From Meghimatium bilineatum (Eukaryota; Mollusca; Gastropoda; Stylommatophora; Philomycidae): 64,000 nucleotides of DNA. The notes under the pieces are model-generated. The model was not told where the DNA came from. It searched no databases and saw only the letters and a list, made by a program, of their open reading frames with translations. Made by a program: the position numbers and the translations under genes. This document shows positions 35,458-46,754 of this stretch, piece by piece. The stretch's first letter is position 1, and each line of letters begins with the position of its first letter. The DNA lies in contig CM067315.1 of assembly GCA_034231615.1 (NCBI GenBank), positions 34,526,059 to 34,590,058 on the forward strand, in the 5' to 3' direction.

Positions 35458-35686
35458 GTTCTTATATTGTTCTTATATTGTTCTTATATTGTTGTTATAT
35501 TGTTCTTATATTGTTCTTATATTGTTCTTATATTGTTCTTATATTGTTCTTATATTGTTGTTATATTGTTCTTATATTGTTCTTATATTGTTCTTATATT
35601 GTTCTTATATTGTTCTTATATTGTTCTTATATTGTTGTTATATTGTTCTTATATTGTTCTTCTATTATTCTTATATTATTGTTTTG
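35458..35686. repeat. Minisatellite, 11-bp unit TTCTTATATTG
   Basis: About 20 units with occasional TTGTTATATTG. The period of 11 keeps all three frames open as Leu/Tyr/Cys/Ile repeats; none is a gene. The array resumes at 35864-35930 beyond an inserted family E element. Confidence 0.94.
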
Positions 35687-35862
35687 TTTGTTTGTTTTGC
35701 GTTCGCTCCATTGTAACCAGCACGGATATTCGTGCGATTTCCGCCGGGAGCATGATTACGTTGTGCCACCGTTATGCGCCTTGTAGGCCTAGCACATCCG
35801 ATTTCGGCATGCCTTGACAATTCGGGTGGGCTACCCTAGCCTGTGACAGCCTTTACATTATT
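35687..35862. mobile_element. Dispersed repeat family E, copy 2
   Basis: Nearly identical to 5820-5992 and sits inside the 11-bp array, so it is an insertion and a mobile sequence. The edges are blurred by the TTGTTT-rich target. Confidence 0.65.
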
Positions 35863-36059
35863 GTTATTTTTTTCTATATTATTGTTATAACGCTCTTATA
35901 TTGTTGTTATATTGTTCTTATATTGTTGATTTATTTTAGTTATTTTGTTATTTTGAGTTTCAGTAGGTTTTAGTAGTTTATTTTACTTAGTTTATAGATT
36001 TGGGACAGCGTTCATATCTTAGATAACGTTAATATCTGCAAAGTTTAATTCATTAGATA

Positions 36060-36845
36060 CAATTTATGAATTATACAATATCCATTCATGAGATAAAGCT
36101 TATATTTAGACACAGTTTATATTTTATACAAAGTTTATATCTTACACAAAGTTTATATCTTACACAAAGTTTATATATTACACAAAGTTTATATCTTACA
36201 CAAAGTTTATATATTACACAAAGTTTATATATTACACAAAGTTTATATATTACACAAAGTTTATATCATACATAAAGTGTACGTCCTAGACAACGTTTAT
36301 ATCTTCGACAAAGTTTATATCTTAGACAATGTTTATATCTTAGACAAAGTTTATATCTTAGGCAGCGTTTACATCTTACACGATGTTTATTTCTTAGACA
36401 AAGTTTATATCTTAGACAAAGTTTATATCTTAGACAAAGTTTATATCTTAGACAATGTTTATATCTTAGACAATGTTTATATCTTAAACAAAATGTATAT
36501 CTTAGGCAATGTTTATGCCTTCATTTCATTCATTAATTATCATTTTGCGCTGAAGTTAGCGCATAGGGCAGATGTAAGATCTCTCCAATTATGTCTGTTC
36601 AAAGCTATTCTGTGCAGTTCTTGAATAGTATGAATATTGGTTGTTTTACTTTCTTTAAGTATTAGAGATTATATTTAAGATTATATTTGTCTAAGTTTAT
36701 ATCTTAGACAAAGTTTATATCTTAGACAACGTTTATATCTTAGACAAAGTTTATATTTTAGACGATGTTTATATTTTAGACAATGTTTATATCTTAGACA
36801 AAGTTTATAAATTAGATTAAGTCTATATTTTAGATTTTATATCTT
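36060..36845. repeat. Minisatellite, 18-bp unit
   Basis: About 25 copies of ACAAAGTTTATATCTTAG or the variant with TTACAC, interrupted at 36515-36665 by sequence containing AAGTTAGCGCATAGGGCAGA. The frames of 69 and 115 codons are repeat products. Confidence 0.92.
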
Positions 36846-36901
36846 AGATATAGTTTGTTTTTTTAATTTATACCTTTGATGTTAAAATCTATAAACAGTT
36901 T

Positions 36902-37066
36902 CACCGCCGAAGACGGATGTGTTGGGCCATTTGTGCAAATAAAACGGCAACACAACGCATTTCCATTCTCTGGACTATATTCAACTGGAAATCTTGTAGG
37001 ACCATTGTCCTGTTACAAGAGAAATCCAGTGGGAGTTTGAGAATGAACGCTGAAGAAGAAGAAGAT
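36902..37066 (+). repeat. SINE-like family B copy
   Basis: CCGCCGAAGACGGATGTGTT, CATTCTCTGGACTATATTCA, ATTGTCCTGTTACAAGAGAA and GAATGAACGCTGAAGAAGAA follow the family order. It ends in (GAA)n then GATAAACAGTTTTAAT; ATAAACAGTTT also precedes the element at about 36890, which fits a target-site duplication of roughly 11 bp. Confidence 0.78.
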
Positions 37067-37069
37067 AAA

Positions 37070-37590
37070 CAGTTTTAATATTTGACAAAAATTCAAGTGA
37101 AGAACAGACTGAATTCAGTTCAATAGTTCAAACACGCGATCTACCGAATTCAGTTCACTGGTTCAAACACGCGAACTAGTGTGGTTACTCCGTGTTTATA
37201 AATTTGGGCCATCAAGAGTCCCGGTCTACAGATCAATCAAGTGCTATCTAACAGATGATCCGTGGGTGCTCGTGAGATAAAAAAGAGGCGTTTCTCGTGT
37301 AGGAATTTTATTCAGAGCGCATGTTCTGGCATCATTGGGGTTATAAACATTGATTAAAAGCTATGCTGGTAATGGCCGATCGGTTTTATTCAACGGAATT
37401 TCAGATAGTTATGATTATGAATGATTAATTCGGTGTGATTATTGTATGACCAAGGCAAGGAAAAAGATATGACCGATCGTGTGAGTTTCTGTGTGGGTGA
37501 GTAATATCACAGGAAAGATAACGCACAACTGTTTGGATAGTGTGTATTTCTCTTTGGGGATATGAATCCCAGGATAGAGGATAAACAACT
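37070..37590. other. Unassigned sequence
   Basis: Two short repeats of GAATTCAGTTCA.TGGTTCAAACACGCGA occur near 37108 and 37145. Nothing else is recognised. Confidence 0.45.
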
Positions 37591-37593
37591 GTT

Positions 37594-38382
37594 AGGATCT
37601 TGCCAGGAGAGAAGATACACAACAGCTGCGATCGTGTCGGGATAGAAGATACACAACAGCTAGGATTGTGTCAGTATAGAAGATACACAACAGCTAGGAT
37701 TGTGTCAGTATAGAAGATACACAACAGCTAGGATTGTGTCAAGATAGAAGATACACAACAGCTATGATTGTGTCAGTATAGAAGATACACAACAGCTAGG
37801 ATTGTGTCAGTATAGAAGATACACAACAGCTAGTATTGTGTCAGGATAGAAGATACACAACAGCTAGGATTGTGTCAAGATAGAAGATACACAACAGCTA
37901 TGATTGTGTCAGTATAGAAGATACACAACAGCTAGGATTGTGTCAGTATAGAAGATACACAACAGCTAGTATTGTGTCAGGATAGAAGATACACAACAGC
38001 TAGGATTGTGTCAAGATAGAAGATACACAACAGCTAAGATTGTGTCAGTATAGAAGATACACAACAGCTAGGATTGTGTCAAGATAGAAGATACACAACA
38101 GCTAGGATTGTGTCAGTATAGAAGATACACAAAAGCTAGGATTGTGTCAGGATAGAAGATACACAACAGCTAGGATTGTGTCAAGATAGAAGATACACAA
38201 CAGCTAGGATTGTGTCAGGATAGAAGATACACAACAGCTAGGATTGTGTCAGTATAGAAGATACACAACAGCTAGGATTGTGTCAGGATAGAAGATACAC
38301 AACAGCTAAGATTGTGTCAGTATAGAAGATACACAACAGCTAGGATTGTGTCAGTATAGAAGATACACAACAGCTAGGATCT
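37594..38382. repeat. Minisatellite, 34-bp unit x about 23
   Basis: Unit AGGATTGTGTCAGTATAGAA plus GATACACAACAGCT with point variants (AAGATAG, GGATAG, GCTAT) arranged in repeating blocks of three to four units, i.e. higher-order structure. Confidence 0.95.
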
Positions 38383-38864
38383 TCTAAATTTTTTAATAAA
38401 TGTTTCCTAATTGTTTACTGCAATCTCCTTATAATTACGATATATACTACCAGTTTCTCCATAATTGTCTACCATACCAATAATACTACAACTTTCAGAA
38501 GTATGTAATGCTTTGCCAACTACCTCTTTCTTTGAGGAGCTAACAACATACATATGTGCATATGTTGAGGAATATAGGGCCTCCACAAGAGGACAACCTC
38601 AATATAACGGAATATCATCTACAAGGGGGCTTGAAGCGCAACCGTTGTTAGCAAAGACCGCTGTACAGAAAAAAAAAATTACCTGAAAGGCTAATTTTTT
38701 ATTATTTTCGTACAACTCGTTGTTCGGCCTCGGCTTTTCTTGGCAGGTGACTCCAATTATATAAATAGTTACCAACGAAAATCATGAAAATACCACAACA
38801 ATTAATAAAGCTTTATTTAGACTGTTGACAGGTATACAAGGAGCCAGTAAATGCCTGAAGTCTC

Positions 38865-40082
38865 ATCGTCTTTGATCTGGTTGGTGCCGCAGTAGTGTAT
38901 TGTTACGTCATCGTCTTTGATCTGGTTGGTGCCGCAGTAGTGTATTGTTACGTCATCGTCTTTGATCTGGTTGGTGCCGGAGTAGTGTATTGTTACGTCA
39001 TCGTCTTTGATCTGGTTGGTGCCGGAGTAGTGTATTGTTACGTCATCGTCTTTGATCTGGTTGGTGCCGGAGTAGTGTATTGTTACGTCATCGTCTTTGA
39101 TCTGGTTGGTGCCGCAGTAGTGTATTGTTACGTCATCGTCTTTGATCTGGTTGGTGCCGGAGTAGTGTATTGTTACGTCATCGTCTTTGATCTGGTTGGT
39201 GCCGGAGTAGTGTATTGTTACGTCATCGTCTTTGATCTGGTTGGTGCCGGAGTAGTGTATTGTTACGTCATCGTCTTTGATCTGGTTGGTGCCGGAGTAG
39301 TGTATTGTTACGTCATCGTCTTTGATCTGGTTGGTGCCGGAGTAGTGTATTGTTACGTCATCGTCTTTGATCTGGTTGGTGCCGCAGTAGTGTATTGTTA
39401 CGTCATCGTCTTTGATCTGGTTGGTGCCGGAGTAGTGTATTGTTACGTCATCGTCTTTGATCTGGTTGGTGCCGGAGTAGTGTATTGTTACGTCATCGTC
39501 TTTGATCTGGTTGGTGCCGGAGTAGTGTATTGATACGTCATCGTCTTTGATCTGGTTGGTGCCGGCGTAGTGTATTGTTACGTCATCGTCTTTGATCTGG
39601 TTGGTGCCGGAGTAGTGTATTGTTACGTCATCGTCTTTGATCTGGTTGGTGCCGGAGTAGTGTATTGATACGTCATCGTCTTTGATCTGGTTGGTGCCGG
39701 AGTAGTGTATTGTTACGTCATCGTCTTTGATCTGGTTGGTGCAGCAGTAGTGTATTGTTACGTCATCGTCTTCGATCTGGTTGGTGCCGCAGTAGTGTAT
39801 TGTTACGTCATCGTCTTCGATCTGGTTGGTGCCGCAGTAGTGTATTGTTACGTCATCGTCTTTGATCTGGTTGGTGCCGGAGTAGTGTATTGTTACATCA
39901 TCGTCTTTGATCTGGTTGGTGCCGGAGTAGTGTATTGTTACGTCATCGTCTTTGATCTGGTTGGTGCCGCAGTAGTGTATTGTTACGTCATCGTCTTTGA
40001 TCTGGTTGGTGCCGCAGTAGTGTATTGTTACGTCATCGTCTTTGATCTGGTTGGTGCCGCAGTAGGGTATTGTTACGTCATT
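38865..40082. repeat. Minisatellite, 45-bp unit x 27
   Basis: Unit has TGTATTGTTACGTCATCGTC and TTTGATCTGGTTGGTGCCGG plus AGTAG. Since 45 is a multiple of three the plus strand stays open as a 15-aa repeat for long stretches (38895-39533 and 39705-40091), stopped only where TTACGTCA becomes ATACGTCA. No start context, splice sites or unique flanking coding sequence support a gene. Nearly every unit carries TTACGTCA, a CRE-like bZIP site. Confidence 0.95.
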
Positions 40083-40089
40083 CGCACTT

Positions 40090-41030
40090 AGCAGAAGTTA
40101 GTTTATGAGTTTGATATCGGAACATGATGAGTTGATATTTGTTATTTCTACTAACAATATTAAGCCTCTCTTTGTGAGGAATCCTTCTGTCTGCCGTGAT
40201 CTAAGTCAATTTCTGGTTATGCAAGAACCGTAAAAAAATAATTAAGATTGTATCTCACCTAATTCTGTCACCAAAATGAGTATTACTTTCTGTAACCCCA
40301 TAGCACATAGATTTTTTTTTAAATTACATGGTCCCTTTTAAGAAAAATTACTTCATGTCAATCAGAGCAACTAGATTTCGTTGCTGATATTATTTTGTAG
40401 TCATATCCCAACATGATTATCTGATCTTTAGCAAGTAATTCTCTTGACGTACATCGTGCTGCCCTCTTGAGAGGGACGAAATACAGTTTGGGTAACCTGA
40501 GTACAATAAGATATACGGTATAATAGTATATGTTCTTAACAACCGTCAGTCACGTACATAATTTATTTTTGATGACGGTACAAGACGGTCAGAAAAAAAC
40601 GACTAATATACTCAACATGGAGTCCTGTACTTATTTGTATGTCGTACAATTTTAGCAAAAACGTACTATTCTCAGTATCTTGATTAGGAATCCTTGCTGA
40701 CTATGCCATTCTTATTTGTATGGTGTACAAATTGAGCATAAACTTACTTTCCTCAGTATTTTGACTAGGAATCCTTTATTTAAATTCATTTGTTAAATTC
40801 ATTCAGAAATTAAATTCATTTGAAAATTGACTAAGTCATTCCATGATCTTTCAATATTTAAAATACATTTTCTCACACTGTTTCTCATCCTTTCCCTTCA
40901 ATCGTTCATTTCTTCATTATATTTTCCAGTAGACGTTTTAGGTGATTGCTATTCCATGAAAATTGTAATATCCATATAAACAAATGGTTACGAAAGTTGG
41001 AAAACAATAAAATCACTGGAGAAGAAATTT
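40090..41030. other. AT-rich sequence, nothing recognised
   Basis: Two related blocks with ATTTGTATGTCGTACAA / ATTTGTATGGTGTACAA and CAGTATnTTGA.TAGGAATCCTT occur at 40630-40700 and 40715-40775. No ORF or RNA gene is seen. Confidence 0.45.
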
Positions 41031-41034
41031 AATT

Positions 41035-41124
41035 CATTGCTTCTTCTTCTTCAGCGCTCATTCTCAAACTCACACTAGATCTCTCTTGTAGCAGAAAAAA
41101 TTGCCTACTAGATTTCCAGCAAAT
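41035..41124 (-). repeat. SINE-like family B, truncated
   Basis: CTTCTTCTTCTTCAGCGCTC, CTCAAACTCACACTAGATCT, CTTGTAGCAGAAAAAATTGC and AGATTTCCAGCA: the 3' half of family B on the minus strand, lacking the CCGAAGACGG head. Confidence 0.68.
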
Positions 41125-42035
41125 GTCAAGATATACAAAAATAGGTAGGTGTGTTACCAAATTAAAACATACAACAACTTAATAACGAGGTACAGGGACA
41201 GACGACGTTTCGATTATAAAGTCTTCATCAGGACAAACAAAGGACCACAATAAAACAAATCTTACATGGAGACAAATAGGGTTATAATAAGGAGGAGAGG
41301 AGGACAATAGCAGATAGGTAATGGAGGAAGCAAAGATGTGGAAGCATGACAGCTGAGAAAAACGTATGGGGAGAAGTTAGTAGTAAGCAGGGAGGAGAAA
41401 GTAGAATGAAGAAAGTGAGATGGACAAAGGAAAAGATATGGTAGCAAGTAAATTAAAAATAAAAAAATAAATTACAAATACTTACCTCAAAAGTGGCAAT
41501 AGAGAATGAATGCTACAGAAAAGCAATCATAATGTAAGGGAAGAGCAAAATGAGATGGTACGAGGGATCAGGTGAGAGAAAGAGAGAGGAGAAAGAGGCC
41601 AAAAAGGCAGGAATAGACGAGGAAGAGCTAACAGCAGGAAGAGAATATGACCAGATAATGGTGATATATGAGAATAAAATAGTGCAATAACTTAACTGAT
41701 GCAGTGACTGGTCACAGTTCCTTCCATCTGAATGATCACACACATTTATTATGTATGTTTAATATAAATAAGGGTATATGAAACCATATAAGTGCATAGT
41801 TATCATTAGAACATTAATGAATAGTTTCAAACATGTAAATAAAATATTAATAATATAAATAAAATACATAAAATAATGTATAAATAATATAAATATGATA
41901 CGTGTGTGTGTGTAACATACGTAGATGTAACTCAAGTGTACATAATGTAAATATGTTTTTAGAAATCTGCGATGTAATAAGGCCGCGATAAATGAAACGC
42001 GAAGTAGCGAGAGATGACTGTATATTTAAATGTAA
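41125..42035. other. Purine-rich sequence
   Basis: 41270-41640 is strongly A/G-rich on the plus strand (GGAGGAGAGGAGGACAATAG and similar). Low-complexity frames on the minus strand follow from this. TCGAAACGTC-like text lies near 41202-41215 on the minus strand. Confidence 0.45.
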
Positions 42036-42040
42036 TAATT

Positions 42041-42077
42041 CCGCCGAAGACGGATGTGTCGGGCCATTGGTGCAAAT
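42041..42077 (+). repeat. SINE-like family B head fragment
   Basis: CCGCCGAAGACGGATGTGTC followed by GGGCCATTGGTGCAAAT, then cut off by a microsatellite. Confidence 0.65.
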
Positions 42078-42117
42078 TTTATATATGTATATAGAGAGAG
42101 TAGATAGATGGATATAT

Positions 42118-42247
42118 AGATATATAGATAGATAGATAGATGGATGGATGGATGGATGGATGGATGGATGGATGGATGGATGGATGGATGGATGGATGGA
42201 TGGATGGATGGCTGGATGGATGGATGGATGGATGGATGGATGGATGG
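42118..42247. repeat. (GGAT)n microsatellite
   Basis: About 27 tandem GGAT units preceded by a GATA tract. The 111- and 168-aa frames crossing it are repeat artefacts. Confidence 0.97.
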
Positions 42248-42508
42248 AGAATCTATGATGTGGGTTAAGATGGGTTTCTTGTATGTAAGCCACATCTATC
42301 TTGTCGCTGTCGAGACCGTTATTGCCTGTTTTTGGGGTAAATGCCTTCTGCATTCCAATGCAGTATACTTAGTCCTCTTGAGTCTGTCGTGTAGTTTGAC
42401 CAGTCGTATTCTCCAAAATTTTCCCATTTCCTGGTTTTCCAAAATGGGGTATTTCAGTGAAGATATCAGTTCTACCTGATATCCCACCCCGTCCTGGTGG
42501 GCAACATC

Positions 42509-43272
42509 CAGAGCCGTCTTTACACCATTTTGGGCCTCTGGGAAAAGAAATAGTGTTGGGCCCCTGGGTAAAGAAAGAGTGCTGCCCCCCCCCCCCCCCC
42601 CCCGCAGAAATAAAAAATAAATGGTTGATAATATTAAAAATAATGTACTATTTATTTTATAGTCACTATACTAATTTCAACAAAATTGTTGTTAAAACAT
42701 GCTGTACAGCTGGCAAATGTAATCAACATTTAAACATGAGAAACAGAGAAAATAGATTTTATTTACATGTTTTATAGTATTACATATGATATTTACAAAA
42801 ACAAAAACATTTACACACAAAAACAGATATTTACATATGTTTTTTTTTAAATAATAAGCACCATAACATATTACATCTATTACACAAGGTCAAACAAAGG
42901 TATTAAAATTCGTAATGGAAAACAAATACTTAGATTAGAAAAATTTCAGTACGGTACTTTATTATAACAAGCGTTTGCAAGCGTTTAACTTGCGATAAAG
43001 CTTTTCTTTGAAAGGAAAATAATTCTAGGGATTAAACCTCAATTTACAGAATGTGGTAAATGACATTTCTGAACATTGGTCCAGGTTCAAGGTTGGAAGT
43101 GATTGATAAATTTAAAGGGCCCGTTCGCATATAAACACAAAATTATGAGATTTTTATAAAATAATACTAAATTTTTATACGGGTTTTTCGAAACCCTACA
43201 ACATATTCGCATGGGGCCCCTATGCTCGTGAGCCCCCGGGCAAATTCCCAACGGGCCTATGCGTTAAGACGG
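42509..43272. mobile_element. Possible non-autonomous DNA transposon
   Basis: GCCGTCTTTACACC near 42513 and, inverted, CGTTAAGACGGC near 43261-43272 form short inverted ends. Both are followed inward by GGGCC-rich stretches (TTTTGGGCCTCTGGG; GGGCCCCTATGCTCGTGAGC). A 17- to 20-base C run lies at 42585-42603. No transposase is present. Confidence 0.4.
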
Positions 43273-43553
43273 CATCGGCAACGTCACCAGTTTGTCCGCG
43301 ACTGCTTATTCGTCCAGAGATTTGGCTTATATCTCAGCCAACCACCAGATATAGAGGGTAACTTCCGTGACATTATTTATTGCGCAGTATCAGTAACGCA
43401 CAACGACCTAAAACAAACCGCTCTATATATGACCCATATCCAGATGATGGCAGAAGTGCGAATATGTTGTTTTCCTACGGGCAAAAGTTGGAAAGGATGA
43501 TCACGCCAACCCTTCATCTCTCTACATGCATTGATGTATTGATGCATGACATG

Positions 43554-43559
43554 CACGTA
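43554..43559. repeat. Polinton target-site duplication, left
   Basis: CACGTA directly precedes the AG that opens the left inverted repeat. The same six bases follow the right inverted repeat at 58788-58793. A 6-bp duplication is the hallmark of Polinton integration. Confidence 0.93.
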
Positions 43560-43590
43560 AGTAGTGTATGATGCATGGAACGATACGTGG

Positions 43591-43670
43591 ATATGACATG
43601 ATATGACATGATATGCCATGATATGCCATGATATGCCCTGATATGACATGATATGACATGATAAGACATG
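43591..43670. repeat. 10-bp direct repeats in left TIR
   Basis: Eight contiguous 10-mers of ATATGACATG with variants ATATGCCATG, ATATGCCCTG and ATAAGACATG. The mirror copy is at 58677-58756. The period is close to one helical turn. Confidence 0.9.
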
Positions 43671-43704
43671 ATAAGGTACCAGATCCAATAAGGTGATCGG
43701 ATCA

Positions 43705-43724
43705 CGAGCGGGCGAACCCGCTCG
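43705..43724. other. Perfect 8-bp-stem hairpin in left TIR
   Basis: CGAGCGGG-CGAA-CCCGCTCG forms a perfect 8-bp stem with a 4-base loop. A GTGATC-G-GATCAC palindrome sits just outside at 43693-43705. Both are duplicated in the right repeat (58623-58642). Confidence 0.85.
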
Positions 43725-43760
43725 GTGTGTGTGTGCCCGGGATCACGATATCGGCGGTGC

Positions 43761-43795
43761 GGGCGGCGCGGGCGCGGCGGGCGGCGCGGGTGGGG
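43761..43795 (+). other. G-quadruplex motif in left TIR
   Basis: Five G runs of three or four, with loops of 6, 6, 6 and 1 bases, meet the G3+N1-7 pattern. The mirror motif is on the minus strand at 58552-58586. Confidence 0.75.
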
Positions 43796-43836
43796 CGGCG
43801 AGGCCCCCGACCCTCAAAACTGGAAAAGGGGTGGGT

Positions 43837-44470
43837 GGGATTTTCCCTTTAGAATTTGTGATAAAGAAAACGGCTATGGAAAGTTACAGTGAATATGGTG
43901 GGGGGTCATATATACCTCTACCATATTTAGATCTAGGTCAATTCCTTAGAAGGCATAGCATACCGGGTGTGCCACTTGTGTTTAAAATTCAAATTCCGAC
44001 CAGCAAAACACCATAAAATTTTATGGTACAAGGTCAATTAACCATCTGTTAGGGCCCGGAAACTTACACCAAATGTTGTCAGCATAACCCCGGTTACGCT
44101 GTCGGGGTCATCCATAACACTACTCTATTAAGATCTGGTTCAAACTGTGCTATGACATAACACAGATGCATACTTTTCCACAAAGAAAATAGTAATGGAA
44201 ACTTAGAAAGAATGAGATCAGCATAACCGGTGTCAGCAATATGAATGGCATATTTAGCTCTGTTTCATTGTGTTGAAGCTCAAATTATGTTCCGAAAAAC
44301 ATTGTAAATCATGAGGCTACAAGGTCAATTAGCCATCTGTTAGCTCACGGGCTATTTCAATATATGCTAATTAGCGTACTTTTCCACAAAGAAACCGATA
44401 CTGGAATCTTAGCACGAATGATGTCAGCATAATCCGATCACGCAACCAGTATATGAAAGCGAACACCCTT
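43837..44470. repeat. Degenerate repeats inside the left end of the Polinton
   Basis: Three related blocks start near 43855, 44170 and 44385 (CACAAAGAAA..G.TA.TGGAA, then GATnTCAGCATAA.CC). Two blocks of ACAAGGTCAATTAnCCATCT lie at 44029 and 44320. They are non-coding. Confidence 0.6.
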
Positions 44471-45805
<1,335 letters not shown>

Positions 45806-45813
45806 CAGCGTAC

Positions 45814-45820
45814 TATAAAT
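45814..45820 (+). promoter_or_regulatory. TATA box for pPolB
   Basis: TATAAAT lies 110 bp before the proposed start codon at 45930. An initiator-like TCACTATT at about 45843-45850 is at the expected distance. Confidence 0.6.
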
Positions 45821-45929
45821 ACCAGCGCAGCACTAATGATCGTCACTATTAAAATCATCAGCTTGTTGAAAACACAACGACTTTTGCATTCTTCATTGAA
45901 CCAGATCATCGGAAATTATTCGTAAGAAA

Positions 45930-45932
45930 ATG
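45930..45932 (+). CDS. pPolB exon 1 coding part (initiator ATG only)
   Basis: The ATG at 45930 has A at -3 and is followed directly by GTGAGT, a strong 5' splice donor. Joined in phase 0 to 46755, it would supply the start Met for 29 codons upstream of the first ATG in the main exon. These codons complete an extra C2H2 zinc finger. This is inferred from sequence only. If wrong, translation starts at 46842. Confidence 0.6.
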
Positions 45933-46238
45933 GTGAGTTATATGTGTTAGTAGTGGTTTTTCACTTTACTCTTCATATTTTTATATTTATATAGCTCTGT
46001 TTATTTATCCTTGTGTTTTATTTTATTGTAAGTTTTTAATTTGTACAATTAATCAGTAGGCGCTCATAGTAACCTTATTAATTATTCAGTATTTATATCT
46101 ATGTTATGTATGTCGATAACTCCTACCGCTATGTGTTATACACTTGAATTTTAGTGTTATCATTATAGAACTGTGTTTCATTTTAAGTTAATTTCACATT
46201 AATTGGTATGGTTTTTGGAGTAGTCTTATTACTTATTC

Positions 46239-46293
<55 letters not shown>

Positions 46294-46661
46294 ATGTTTA
46301 TTGATAACGCCTACCGATATGTGGTATACTCTTGAATTTTAGTGTTATCATTATAGACCACTGTTTTATTTCAAGTTATTTTCATATTAATAGTTAGGTC
46401 TTTGCAGTACTGTTATTACTTATTCAGAATTTACTATGTGTTATACTGTATTAGTCTGGTCTATACACGTGTTTTTTTTTTGGGTTTTTTTGTGTGTTAG
46501 CATTATAGGTCTTTATATTAATTTAAGTTACTTTTACGTTAATAGTTAGCACTTCATTAACTTAATTCAGTATTTATGCTTATGATATATAACACAGTTT
46601 GATATATATATATATATATGTGTTCTATGCTATCCCGCAATAGGGTCTAAGCACTCTCTCC

Positions 46662-46721
<60 letters not shown>

Positions 46722-46754
46722 CTGGCTGACGATCTGTATTATATTTTTCCACAG
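45933..46754 (+). other. Candidate spliceosomal intron of pPolB, 822 bp
   Basis: GTGAGT donor at 45933-45938 and a pyrimidine-rich ATTTTTCCACAG acceptor ending at 46754. The interior has stops in all frames, T-rich stretches, a (TA)n tract at 46245-46290, and a (CT)n(TA)n tract at 46652-46718. Confidence 0.62.

Larger units (their letters stand above)
43560..43836 (+). repeat. Polinton left terminal inverted repeat, 277 bp
   Basis: Starts AGTAGTGTATGATGCATGG and ends at AAAAGGGGTGGGT. From the outside in it holds eight 10-bp units of the ATATGACATG type (43591-43670), a hairpin (43705-43724) and a very GC-rich G-run tract (43751-43800). By eye it is identical along its length to the reverse complement of 58511-58787. 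The 107-aa frame starting at 43693 is mirrored in the other repeat only because the DNA is the same, so it is not called a gene. Confidence 0.95.

Noticed and set aside
38895-40091. Long repeat ORFs MYCYVIVFDLVGAG type
   Set aside because: A 45-bp satellite keeps the frame open. There is no promoter, splice context or unique domain, and unit variants that create stops are tolerated.
41160-41230. Hammerhead-like core (CTGATGA ... CGAAAC) on the minus strand
   Set aside because: The core letters are close to a hammerhead ribozyme, but I could not pair stems I and III around it. A covariance-model search would settle it.
43693-44016. ORF of 107 aa starting in the left TIR, with a twin (58415-58654) in the right TIR
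   Set aside because: The match exists because the TIR DNA is duplicated. The frames diverge as soon as the TIR ends, and the sequence is a Gly/Ala translation of a GC-rich tract.
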